Assembly (NCBI RefSeq): GCF_016807805.1
Contig: NZ_CP063362.1
Location: 3,886,501 to 3,950,500, forward strand
Direction: 5' to 3'
Length of the DNA: 64,000 nucleotides
Source of the DNA: Xanthobacter dioxanivorans
GTDB lineage: Bacteria > Pseudomonadota > Alphaproteobacteria > Rhizobiales > Xanthobacteraceae
The position numbers and the translations under genes were made by a program. The first letter of the stretch is position 1. Each line of letters opens with the position of its first letter. The notes under the pieces are model-generated. The model was not told the origin of the DNA. It saw nothing but the letters and a program-made list of their open reading frames with translations, and ran no database searches. This document shows, piece after piece, positions 35,567-43,665 of this stretch.

Positions 35567-36517
35567 TCAGGTCAGATACTGCTCGGTGATCTCGGCGCCC
35601 AGCTTGTTGTTGTCGGAGATGAATTCCGTGATGAACTCATGCAGGCCGGTCTGGAAGATGTCGTCGATGGATTTGTTGGTGAGCCGCGCCAGCATGGAGC
35701 GGGCGAGCCGCTGCGAGGGCCCCTGCCGTCCGTAGACGCTGGCGATGTCGTCGAGGTTGCGGGCGAGCGAATCGTAGCAAGCGGCCAGCGAGCGCGGCAT
35801 CTGCCGGTTGAGGATCAGGAGGTCCGCCACCAGCCAGGGCTTCACGCTGTCGCGGTAGACCCAGTGGAAGGCGGTGAGCGCCGATACCGAGCGCAGGATG
35901 GAGGCCCACTGGAAATAGTCGAGCGGTCCGCCCACGTGCTCCTTCTCCGGCAGCAGCACATGATACTTCACGTCGAGGATGCGCGCGGTGTTGTCCGAGC
36001 GCTCGAGCTGGGCGCCGGAGCGGGCGAACCAGTAGGCGTCATTGCGCAGCATGGTGCGGAAGGTCGCGCCGTCGAAGCGGAGCGAGGTTTCCTTCACGAA
36101 GGCGAGGAAGCGGGCGAGCTCCTCGCGGGTCAGCGCCCGGTTGGGGAAGTTCCGCAGCTCGATCCAGGCGGAATTGATCACGTCCCACATTTCCGAGGTG
36201 AGCGCGGTGCGCACGGAGCGCGCATTGGTGCGCGCCACCTCGAAGCAGTTGCGGATGGAGGAGGAGTTCTCCGTCTCGAAGGCGAGGAAGGAGACGACGT
36301 TCTCCTCCTTGGCGTCCTCGAGGGGACCGTAGCGGGCGACGAATTCGTCGGCGCAGCCGGCGGTCAGCACGGCCGAGCCCCACTCGTTGGTGGAGCCGCC
36401 ATAGGTGACCGGCGTGTAGGCGAGGCGCTGGGAAACATCGAGGATGCGCGCGAGGCAGTCGGCGCGTTCCACGTAGCGGGTCAGCCAGTAGAGGTTGTCG
36501 GCGGTGCGGGAAAGCAT
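35567..36517 (-). CDS. Alpha-E domain protein
   Basis: 316-residue, almost entirely helical protein of the alpha-E family (COG2307). The opening MLSRTADNLYWLTRYVERAD is the family signature; ENSSSIRNCFEVARTNARSV and VYRDSVKPWLVADLLILNRQ are further conserved blocks. It always accompanies the circularly permuted ATP-grasp protein, and both are present here in the usual order. No catalytic activity is established. A 200-base spacer with a duplication separates it from the ATP-grasp gene. Confidence 0.92.
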   Translation of the reverse strand: MLSRTADNLYWLTRYVERADCLARILDVSQRLAYTPVTYGGSTNEWGSAVLTAGCADEFVARYGPLEDAKEENVVSFLAFETENSSSIRNCFEVARTNARSVRTALTSEMWDVINSAWIELRNFPNRALTREELARFLAFVKETSLRFDGATFRTMLRNDAYWFARSGAQLERSDNTARILDVKYHVLLPEKEHVGGPLDYFQWASILRSVSALTAFHWVYRDSVKPWLVADLLILNRQMPRSLAACYDSLARNLDDIASVYGRQGPSQRLARSMLARLTNKSIDDIFQTGLHEFITEFISDNNKLGAEITEQYLT

Positions 36518-36680
36518 GGTGAGCCCGTTGCGGAAGGAGAAGATGCGAGGCGCGCGGAACGCGCGATTAGGCGTCCGGAGTCCGGATGACGTGGCTCATC
36601 CGGGGAGGGATCTTGCGTCGAGAATCCATAGCATGAGCATGCGGGCTCAGGCGTCGAGGCGTGGCCACATGCGCGCAGGC

Positions 36681-36735
36681 GCTCATGCGTCCAGCACCCG
36701 AAGCATGTGCGCGGGCGCTCATGCGTCCAGCACCC
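36681..36735. repeat. 36-base tandem duplication at the 3' end of the ATP-grasp gene
   Basis: The 19 bases at 36681-36699 recur at 36717-36735 (period 36, with two or three differences in the spacer). The right-hand copy contains the last codons and stop of the ATP-grasp gene; the left copy lies downstream of it, as a duplicated gene end. Confidence 0.75.
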
Positions 36736-38134
36736 ACGTGTCCTTGGTGCCGCCTCCCTGGCTGGAATTGACCACGAGGGAACCCTCCTTCATGGCCACG
36801 CGGGTGAGGCCGCCGGGGACGATGCGCACCTTGTCCGAGCCGGACAGAATGAACGGGCGCAGGTCCACGTGGCGCGGGGCGATGCCCTTCTCCACCAAGG
36901 TGGGGCAGGTGGAGAGCGCGAGCGTGGGCTGGGCGATGAAGTTGGCCGGATCGCTGATCAGCTTCTGCCGGAAGCTCTCGATCTGCGCCTTGTCGGCGGC
37001 CGGTCCCACCAGCATGCCGTAGCCGCCGGAGCCGTGGACTTCCTTCACCACCAGCTCGGGCAGGTGCTCCAGGACGTATTTGAGGTGGTCCTCCTCGCGG
37101 CAGCGCCAGGTCGGCACGTTGGGCAGGAGGGGCTCCTCGCCGAGATAGAAGCGGATGATGTCCGGCATGTAGGAGTAGACCGCCTTGTCGTCGGCGACGC
37201 CGGTGCCCACCGCATTGGTGAGGGTGACGTTGCCGGCCTGGTAGGCGCTCATGAGGCCGGGCACGCCGAGCACGCTGTCGCGGCGGAAGGCGAGGGGGTC
37301 GAGGAAATCGTCGTCGAGGCGGCGGTAGATCACGTCCACCCGCCTGGGCCCCTCGGTGGTGCGCATGAAGACGACGCCGTCCTTCACGAACAGGTCGCGG
37401 CCCTCCACCAGGTCCACGCCCAGCTTGTCGGCGAGGAAGGAGTGCTCGTAATAGGCGGAGTTGTGGATGCCGGGGGTGAGGATGGCCACGTTCGGCTCGT
37501 GCCCGCCGTGGGGCGCCAGCGAGCGCAGGGTGGCGAGCAGGTCGTCTGCATAATTTTCGACCGGCGCCACCTTGTGCATGGAGAACAGCTCCGGGAACAG
37601 GCGGAGCATGATCTCGCGGTTTTCCAGCATGTAGGAGACGCCGGAGGGGGTGCGGGCATTGTCCTCCAGCACGTAGAAGGTATCGGGATCCGTGCGCACG
37701 ATGTCGATGCCGGCGATGTGCACGTAGAGGTCGTGCGGCACGCGCTGGCCGTTCATTTCCGGGCGGAAGGCGGGGTTCTGGTAGACGAGATCCTCCGGCA
37801 CCACGCCGGCCTTCAGGACCTCGCGCTTGCCGTAGACATCCTTGATGTACATGTTCAGCGCCTTGACGCGCTGCTCCAGCCCGCGCGACAGGCGGCCCCA
37901 CTCCTCCTTGGTGAGGATGCGCGGCACGATGTCGAACGGGATCAGCCGTTCCTGGGCGTTCTGCTCGCCATAGACGGCGAACGTGATGCCGATGCGCCGG
38001 AAGATGAACTCCGCCTCCTTGCGGCGATGGTTCAGCACGTCCTGGGGCACGTCGGCGAGCCAGCGGTGCAGGGTTTCGTAAGCGGGCCTGACCGCGCCGT
38101 CGGTACTGGACATTTCATCGAACGCGTGCCGCAT
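36719..38134 (-). CDS. Circularly permuted ATP-grasp type 2 protein
   Basis: 471-residue protein of COG2308. Recognisable blocks are FDEMSSTDGAVRPAYETLHR at the start, RRIGITFAVYGEQNAQERLI, the ATP-binding VLEDNARTPSGVSYMLENRE and VVKEVHGSGGYGMLVGP, and the C-terminal VVNSSQGGGTKDTWV. Proposed peptide or amide ligase acting with the alpha-E and transglutaminase proteins (hypothesis in the literature). ATG 38134 fits the family start; ATG 38113 would remove seven residues. Upstream there is a sigma-54-like element (38178-38194). First gene of the leftward trio. Confidence 0.93.
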   Translation of the reverse strand: MRHAFDEMSSTDGAVRPAYETLHRWLADVPQDVLNHRRKEAEFIFRRIGITFAVYGEQNAQERLIPFDIVPRILTKEEWGRLSRGLEQRVKALNMYIKDVYGKREVLKAGVVPEDLVYQNPAFRPEMNGQRVPHDLYVHIAGIDIVRTDPDTFYVLEDNARTPSGVSYMLENREIMLRLFPELFSMHKVAPVENYADDLLATLRSLAPHGGHEPNVAILTPGIHNSAYYEHSFLADKLGVDLVEGRDLFVKDGVVFMRTTEGPRRVDVIYRRLDDDFLDPLAFRRDSVLGVPGLMSAYQAGNVTLTNAVGTGVADDKAVYSYMPDIIRFYLGEEPLLPNVPTWRCREEDHLKYVLEHLPELVVKEVHGSGGYGMLVGPAADKAQIESFRQKLISDPANFIAQPTLALSTCPTLVEKGIAPRHVDLRPFILSGSDKVRIVPGGLTRVAMKEGSLVVNSSQGGGTKDTWVLDA

Positions 38135-38177
38135 TGGGACCGTCACTCCGCACCCACGAGAAGCCGTACCAAACCTG

Positions 38178-38194
38178 TACAAGCATCGTGCCAA
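38178..38194 (-). promoter_or_regulatory. Sigma-54-like promoter before the ATP-grasp gene
   Basis: On the minus strand TTGGCACG-atgc-TTGTA fits the -24/-12 spacing and the whole -24 box; the -12 GC is GT. The predicted start near 38166 would lie about 32 bases before ATG 38134. Confidence 0.35.
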
Positions 38195-38305
38195 AGAAGT
38201 GCTAAACGGGGAAGGCGTCCAGAAGGCTAAGCTGACGCTGATATAGTGATTAGAATTTAGGCATGCGCTCCAGATGAAGACGCGGGCGCGGTCAGGGAGC
38301 AGGAC

Positions 38306-39061
38306 ATGGGCGAGGCAGACGGCGCGGGATCGATCACTGCTGCGCTGGTGGTCATCGGGGATGAGGTCCTCTCGGGCCGCACCAAGGACAAGAACATCGG
38401 CCACATCGCCGAACGCTTGACCGACGTGGGCATCGACCTGCGCGAGGTGCGCATCGTTCCGGACGTGGAAGAGGACATCGTGGCGGCGGTGAACGCGCTC
38501 CGCCAGCGCTTCACCTACGTGTTCACCACCGGCGGCATCGGGCCGACCCACGACGACATCACCGCCGATTCGATCGCCGCGGCCTTCGGCGTCTCCATCG
38601 ACGTGGACCCGCGGGCGCGGGCCATGCTGCTCGAATACATCGCCGAGAAGGACCTGAACGAGGCGCGCCTGCGCATGGCGCGCATCCCCGCCGGCGCCAG
38701 CCTCGTGGTCAACGAGGTGTCCAAGGCGCCGGGATTCCGCATCGGCAACGTGATCGTCATGGCCGGCGTGCCGCGGATCATGCAGTCCATGCTGGAGGCG
38801 GTGCTGCCGGAGCTGGACAAGGGCCGCCCCATGCTCTCGCGCACCATCCTCGCCGATGCGCGGGAGGGCGACATCGCCGCCCCGCTCGGCGAGATCGCCC
38901 GGGCCTTCCCCGAGGCGGTCATCGGCTCCTACCCGTTCCGCGACGAGACGGACGGCCGCTTCAAGACGAATCTCGTGGTGCGCTCGCGCGAGCCGGCGGT
39001 GCTGGACGCCGCCGGCGATGCGGTGGCGCGCATGGTCGAGGCCGCGGCCGGCCCGGGCTGA
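38306..39061 (+). CDS. Competence/damage-inducible CinA N-domain protein (molybdopterin-binding fold)
   Basis: 251-residue stand-alone MoCF-biosynthesis/CinA N-terminal domain. ALVVIGDEVLSGRTKDKNIG and FTTGGIGPTHDDITADSIAA (the GGxGPTxDD motif) are diagnostic; EVSKAPGFRIGNVIVMAGVP follows. The nicotinamide mononucleotide deamidase (CinA C-terminal) domain is absent, as in many alphaproteobacteria. Homologues resemble CinA-type pyrophosphatases; no competence genes are near. A GTG or ATG slightly downstream of 38306 is possible; the first eleven residues are not conserved. Confidence 0.9.
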   Translation: MGEADGAGSITAALVVIGDEVLSGRTKDKNIGHIAERLTDVGIDLREVRIVPDVEEDIVAAVNALRQRFTYVFTTGGIGPTHDDITADSIAAAFGVSIDVDPRARAMLLEYIAEKDLNEARLRMARIPAGASLVVNEVSKAPGFRIGNVIVMAGVPRIMQSMLEAVLPELDKGRPMLSRTILADAREGDIAAPLGEIARAFPEAVIGSYPFRDETDGRFKTNLVVRSREPAVLDAAGDAVARMVEAAAGPG

Positions 39062-39107
39062 CCGGCCGGCGCGTCCGCCGACGGGGCGCAGGCCGGTCGT
39101 GGGCTGC

Positions 39108-40156
39108 TCAGGGCTGGCCGGCGATGCGCGGCAGATAGATGTCGCGATACCAGGCGACGAAGCGGCCGATTCCCTCCTTCAAGGGCGTGCGGGGGGCGAA
39201 GTCCACCGCCTCCGCGAGGGCGGAGACATCGGCGAAGGTGGCCTTCACGTCCCCCGCCTGCATGGGCTCCATCTCCAGCTTCGCCTTGCGGCCGAGGGCG
39301 TCCTCGATCTGGCTGACGAGCGCCATCAGCGGCTCCGGCGCGTGGTTGCCGACATTGTAGATGCGATAGGGCGCGGCGGAGGTGGCCGGGTCGGGCCGCG
39401 CGCCGGACCAGGCGGCGTCCGGGGCCGCCGGCCGCGGCAGCAAAGCGAGGACGGCGTCCACCACGTCGTCCACATAGGTGAAGTCGCGCAGCATGTCGCC
39501 GTTGTTGAACACCTTGATCGGCCGACCGTGCCAGATGGCGTCGGTGAACAGGAACGCCGCCATGTCCGGCCGGCCCCACGGCCCGTAGACCGTGAACAGC
39601 CGCAGCCCGGTGACAGGCAGCCGGTAGAGGTGGGCATAGGTGTGGGCCATCAGCTCATTCGCCTTCTTGGTGGCGGCATAGAGGCTGATGGGGTGGTCCA
39701 CATTCTGCCCGACGCTGAACGGCAGCGTGGTGTTGGCGCCGTAGACCGAGCTCGACGAGGCGTAGACGAGATGCTCCGTCTTCTGGTGCCGGCACCCTTC
39801 CAGGATGTTGCCGAAGCCCACGAGGTTGGAATCCACGTAGGTCTCGGGATGCTCGATGGAGTAGCGCACCCCCGCCTGGGCGGCGAGGTGGACCACGTGG
39901 GTCGGGCGGTGGCGCGAGAAGGCGGACGCCGTCGCGGCGCGGTCGGCCAGGTCCAGCTTCTCGAAGGTGAAGCCGGGCAGGGGGGCGAGTTCCGCCAGCC
40001 GCGCCTGCTTGAGCCGCACGTCGTAATAGGCGTTCAGATTGTCGATGCCGACGACGCCGAGCCCGGTGTCGAGCAGGCGCCGGGCCACGGCGGCGCCGAT
40101 GAAGCCGGCGACGCCGGTGACAAGAATGCGGGCATCGGTGAGGGGGAAGTGTTCAA
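39108..40156 (-). CDS. NAD-dependent epimerase, UDP-glucuronate 4-epimerase-like; start unclear
   Basis: Extended SDR sugar epimerase, about 345 residues. NAD motif VTGVAGFIG, catalytic SSSSVYGANTT and YAATKKANE (Tyr-x3-Lys), and DNLNAYYDVRLKQARLAEL are close to LpsL-type UDP-glucuronate epimerases, making UDP-galacturonate for surface polysaccharide; ugd at 52293 would supply its substrate. No good start precedes TDARILVTG in frame; the frame stays open to 40433 with nonsense sequence. If the five-C run (plus-strand 40142-40146) lacks one base, TTG 40154-40156 would start MNTSPLTDARILVTG. It converges on the CinA-like gene. Confidence 0.82.
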
Positions 40157-40445
40157 GTGTGATCCGTCCAGCCGGGGCATTCCCGAGAGCGGGCCTTCTT
40201 AGACCGCCATCTTGGGCCTGGGAAGCAGCCCGGCCCCCGCCTTTGGGCGGTGGCCGTACGGGAGTGGTAATATGAGGGGTAGCACGCGCGGCGTGCCCTG
40301 CCGAACATCCCGTCACCGAAGCCGTGTCGGTGGCCGGTGGAACGGGGTGGAGGGAAGTCCTGGGGTCCCGTCCCGGGTACAGGATGCCGTCCGTGCGCCG
40401 CCAGTGCCCCGCGCCCTTACCGGGGGCGGGCATGGGGTGCCGGCG

Positions 40446-41909
40446 TCAGTACGCGTCCTTGCGCAGCACCTCGATGAAGGTTTTCAGGATGATCTTGATG
40501 TCGATCAGGATCGACCAGTTGTTGATGTACCAGAGGTCCATCTCGATGCGCCGGGCCATCTGCTCCAGCTCGGCCGTCTCGCCGCGCAGCCCTTGCACCT
40601 GCGCCCAGCCGGTGATGCCCGGCTTCACGTGGTGGCGGAAGGCGTAGCCGGCGATGAGCTTGGAATAGGCATCGTCATGGGCGATGGCGTGGGGCCGGGG
40701 GCCGACGATGGACATGTGGCCGAACAGCACGTTCAGCACCTGCGGCAGCTCGTCGAGGCTGCTGGCCCGCAGGAAGCGGCCGATACGGGTGACGCGCTTG
40801 TCGTTGCGCTGGGCCTGCACCACCTTGCTGCCATCCTCCATGACGGTCATGGAGCGGAATTTATAGATGGTGAATTCCCGCCCGCCGAAGCCGTTGCGGC
40901 GCTGGCGGAAGATCACCGGCCCGCGGCTGTCGAGCTTGATGGCGACGGCGAGCACCAGGAACAGCGGCAGCAGCAGGGTGAGGGCGACGCTCGCCACCGA
41001 AATGTCGAGCGCGCGTTTCTGCGCCAGCTCCAGCCGCGACAGCGGGGCGCGCTGCACCTCGATGGCGATGGAGGCGCCGAAATCGACCCGTGGCGCGTCG
41101 AGCAGCTCGCTGACCGCCTCGTCGGGCAGGAGCTTCACCGGGATCGGCAGCGCGCGCAGCCGGGAGCGCACGGCTTCGAGCCGCTCGATGTTGCTCCAGG
41201 GCATGGCGAGGAGGATTTCCTCGATCCGGTTCTGGCGGGCGAACTGGAGGGCGCTCTTCAGCGTGTCGGCGTCGCTCGCGTCGAGGGCGCCGGTTTCGGT
41301 CTCGTTCGGAGCGGAGAGGCTGAAGCGGCGCGTCTCCTTCAGGCCGAGACGCACCAGCAGGTGCGCCGGCACCACCTGCTCCAGCTCGGAAGGGTCGCCG
41401 ATGAGGATGGTTGGCCGTCCGCGCACGGCGCCGGTGGCGGCGGCGCGGCGCAGCCATGCGGCCATGGCCCAGCGCGAGGCCGGAAGGGCCACGAGCCCGC
41501 TCACGGCGAGGATGCCGGTGGAGAGGCGAGACGTGCTGACGCCCACCTTCAGGCAGAAGATGACCGCCGCCACCACCAGCATGGCGAAGATCCAGTTCAC
41601 CACCGCCGCGGTCGTCTGCTCGACGATGCGGACCATGCGCCACGGCTTGTAGAGGCCGCGCGAACTGGTCGTCAGCACGAAGGCAACGGCGGCGAGAATG
41701 CCGATGCCGATCGGGTGCGTGTACTCGAACGCGATGTCGCCGCGCTCGGACGTGAAGAAGCTCACGAGCACGCACAGCCCGAGAATGATCGCCACGTCGT
41801 ACAGGACGAAGAGTGGCGCGATGGAGGAATAATCCAGGCTGCCCGAGCCTTTGCGCGCGACCGCCTCGCCCGCACGCTTGACCTGGATATTGTCGGTGGA
41901 AAGCGACAT
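40446..41909 (-). CDS. Exopolysaccharide polyprenyl-glycosylphosphotransferase (WcaJ/ExoY type)
   Basis: Transfers the first sugar phosphate to undecaprenyl phosphate in polysaccharide assembly; 487 residues. Four N-terminal membrane helices (about 30-130), a CoA-binding-like middle domain (RPTILIGDPSELEQVVPA), a fifth helix (SVASVALTLLLPLFLVLAV) and the C-terminal bacterial sugar transferase domain with KFRSM, SLDELPQ, VGPRP and KPGITGWAQV. ATG 41909 follows GAGGGGC; an upstream frame to 41975 is unlikely. The preceding 300 bases are AT-rich with a sigma-70-like promoter. Sugar specificity (glucose or galactose) not deducible. Confidence 0.93.
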   Translation of the reverse strand: MSLSTDNIQVKRAGEAVARKGSGSLDYSSIAPLFVLYDVAIILGLCVLVSFFTSERGDIAFEYTHPIGIGILAAVAFVLTTSSRGLYKPWRMVRIVEQTTAAVVNWIFAMLVVAAVIFCLKVGVSTSRLSTGILAVSGLVALPASRWAMAAWLRRAAATGAVRGRPTILIGDPSELEQVVPAHLLVRLGLKETRRFSLSAPNETETGALDASDADTLKSALQFARQNRIEEILLAMPWSNIERLEAVRSRLRALPIPVKLLPDEAVSELLDAPRVDFGASIAIEVQRAPLSRLELAQKRALDISVASVALTLLLPLFLVLAVAIKLDSRGPVIFRQRRNGFGGREFTIYKFRSMTVMEDGSKVVQAQRNDKRVTRIGRFLRASSLDELPQVLNVLFGHMSIVGPRPHAIAHDDAYSKLIAGYAFRHHVKPGITGWAQVQGLRGETAELEQMARRIEMDLWYINNWSILIDIKIILKTFIEVLRKDAY

Positions 41910-42913
41910 ATGCCCCTCGGATTCCGGCAATCCGGAGTCCCCCGCGCTCCATGAATGATGAGGGGAAAATAGCATCTGCGCAGGGGGCGCGGCAAGTCAG
42001 TATTGCGCAGCATGCGGGCTGTCAAAATAATGTAATAACTCTAATGGTTGGGTTAGAATAATGGAAATATAACGTATTTATCATGTAATGAATCTCATGA
42101 ATAAATAAATATGTAAGACAAATTTTAGAATTTGCGAGGAGTATTTAAGAAAACGCGGCCTTTCGTTTGTTGTCGTATGCTTAACGCTGCGCGCGGATTT
42201 ATGATTTTTTGAGGGTATTGCCTACGCTTTGGGCATTTGTGCGCTGCGGCGCGACGGGTGGCGCGGCCGATTCAGGCAGCTCCGGGGGCTCCGTTCGAAT
42301 TCGCGCGCATTTGGAGGTATTATTTCAACGCTTACACGAGGACGTGTTCGCCGGAGTTCAAGCGCTGTCGCCAAATGCGGCAGCGGCCTTCGCCCATCGT
42401 GGCGGATCTGCCCCCATCGCGGGCGCTTGCCGTGCGGAATGCTCCATGAAATAGGCGGAGCCGCCGTTGGCGGAGGCTTGCTGGTACCGCCATGATGGAT
42501 GGACGGGGCGTTTTGTCGCATCGTTCTTCGCCGATAAATCCGCGACCGGCTCTTCGCACCCCCGACAATGCGGTGGGGAGCGCCGGGCGGATGTGCGGTC
42601 GGCGGGCGGGAGCGGGCTTTCTCGGCGCCGGAAATCCGATGGGCGGGGCGCCCCTCGACAGTGCGGGCCGGCTTCGCTAGAGCACATCCGTGGGGCGCGG
42701 CGTCGCGACTTGCACGTTAAGGCGTTGTCTTGCTTGAGCTTGGACGCGAATCCGCTGCTCGGGTTGCTTGAACTCGGCCGCTTCCGCCCGGCCACGCCAG
42801 CCAGCGGGCCGGACCGAGGGAGATCGCGGCCCGCCGGTCGCCGGTCCTTCGGTCTGGTGCGCCGAGGCGGAGGCATCGCGCCGCCGCGTCTTTTCCGGAT
42901 CAGGGGCCTGACC
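41910..42913. other. 1-kb intergenic region with an AT-rich block
   Basis: Divergent spacer between the polysaccharide gene (leftward) and a membrane-protein gene (rightward). Bases 42003-42210 are strikingly AT-rich (runs such as gaataaataaatatg) within a GC-rich genome; 42220-42910 returns to high GC but has no open frame with protein-like codon use, and I see no gene or decayed gene in it. The AT block probably carries the regulation of polysaccharide synthesis. Confidence 0.6.
41997..42025 (-). promoter_or_regulatory. Candidate sigma-70 promoter for the polysaccharide gene
   Basis: On the minus strand TTGACA (42025-42020), a 17-base spacer and TACTGA (42002-41997). Start expected near 41990, about 80 bases before ATG 41909. 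Confidence 0.45.
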
Positions 42914-43654
42914 ATGAACGATCCCGACACGACGATCCCGCTTGTGCGGTCCCTGAAGTGGTCCTTCCAGTGGTCCGCTGCCATCGTGCTCCGCCACCCG
43001 GTGGTGGTGGCGGCCTATGTGGCCGGCGGCATCCTGTGGGTGGCGATCGGCTTCGCGGCGCCGCTCCTCGGCGGCGTGGCGGGGCTGGTCTATTCCCTCG
43101 CCTTCATTCCGCTGGCCCTGCTCACCCACAACGAGGTGCTGCGTGGCCCCTCCAAGCTTGATGCCGGCACCCTCGGCGAGGGGTATGGCCGGGTGCTCGG
43201 CTATTTTCTCGATACCCTCGTCCTGGCTTTGATCGCCATCTTCAGCGCCCTGGTGCCGGTGGTCGTCATCAGCCTGCTGATTGCCAACGGCGAGGCGACG
43301 AGCGGTGTCCTGGAGGCGATCCTGGTGCTGGTGCTGATCGTCGCGGTCGTCGTCGCCACCTCCCGCTTCGCCCTGCGCCTGCCGGCCCGCGCCCTCGGCG
43401 CGCCCATCTCCTGGGGCGAGGCCTGGCGGCTCGGCCAGGGCAACATGCTGCCGCTCTGCGCCGCTCCCATCGTCATCGCCATCGGCTTCGCCCTCATCGA
43501 GGGAATGGCCGATGGCCTCTTTCCGCCGCTCCTGTCCGGCCTCGTCTCCATCCTGGCGGTGCCGGCGCAGGTGATCTTGACCTGCGCGTTCCTCTCCGTG
43601 GCCTACGGGCAGCTGATGCGCACCCCCAAGGCGCCCCGGCCCGAGACGGCCTGA
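42914..43654 (+). CDS. Hypothetical multi-pass membrane protein
   Basis: I do not recognise a family. 246 residues with about six hydrophobic segments (about 25-45, 50-75, 100-125, 130-150, 175-200 and 205-230) and a short polar N-terminus (NDPDTTIPLVRSLKWSF). A conserved-looking amphipathic stretch LRLPARALGAPISWGEAWRL sits between helices four and five, reminiscent of small alphaproteobacterial membrane proteins of unknown role. ATG 42914 is the most protein-like start; the frame stays open to 42467 through sequence that does not look coding. It converges on the secreted Cys-rich protein. Confidence 0.75.
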   Translation: MNDPDTTIPLVRSLKWSFQWSAAIVLRHPVVVAAYVAGGILWVAIGFAAPLLGGVAGLVYSLAFIPLALLTHNEVLRGPSKLDAGTLGEGYGRVLGYFLDTLVLALIAIFSALVPVVVISLLIANGEATSGVLEAILVLVLIVAVVVATSRFALRLPARALGAPISWGEAWRLGQGNMLPLCAAPIVIAIGFALIEGMADGLFPPLLSGLVSILAVPAQVILTCAFLSVAYGQLMRTPKAPRPETA

Positions 43655-43665
43655 GGTCGCGGCGG

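Noticed and set aside
42222..42910. Several short open frames in the 1-kb spacer after the polysaccharide gene
   Set aside because: No ribosome sites of note, no codon bias and no recognisable domains; left as non-coding.
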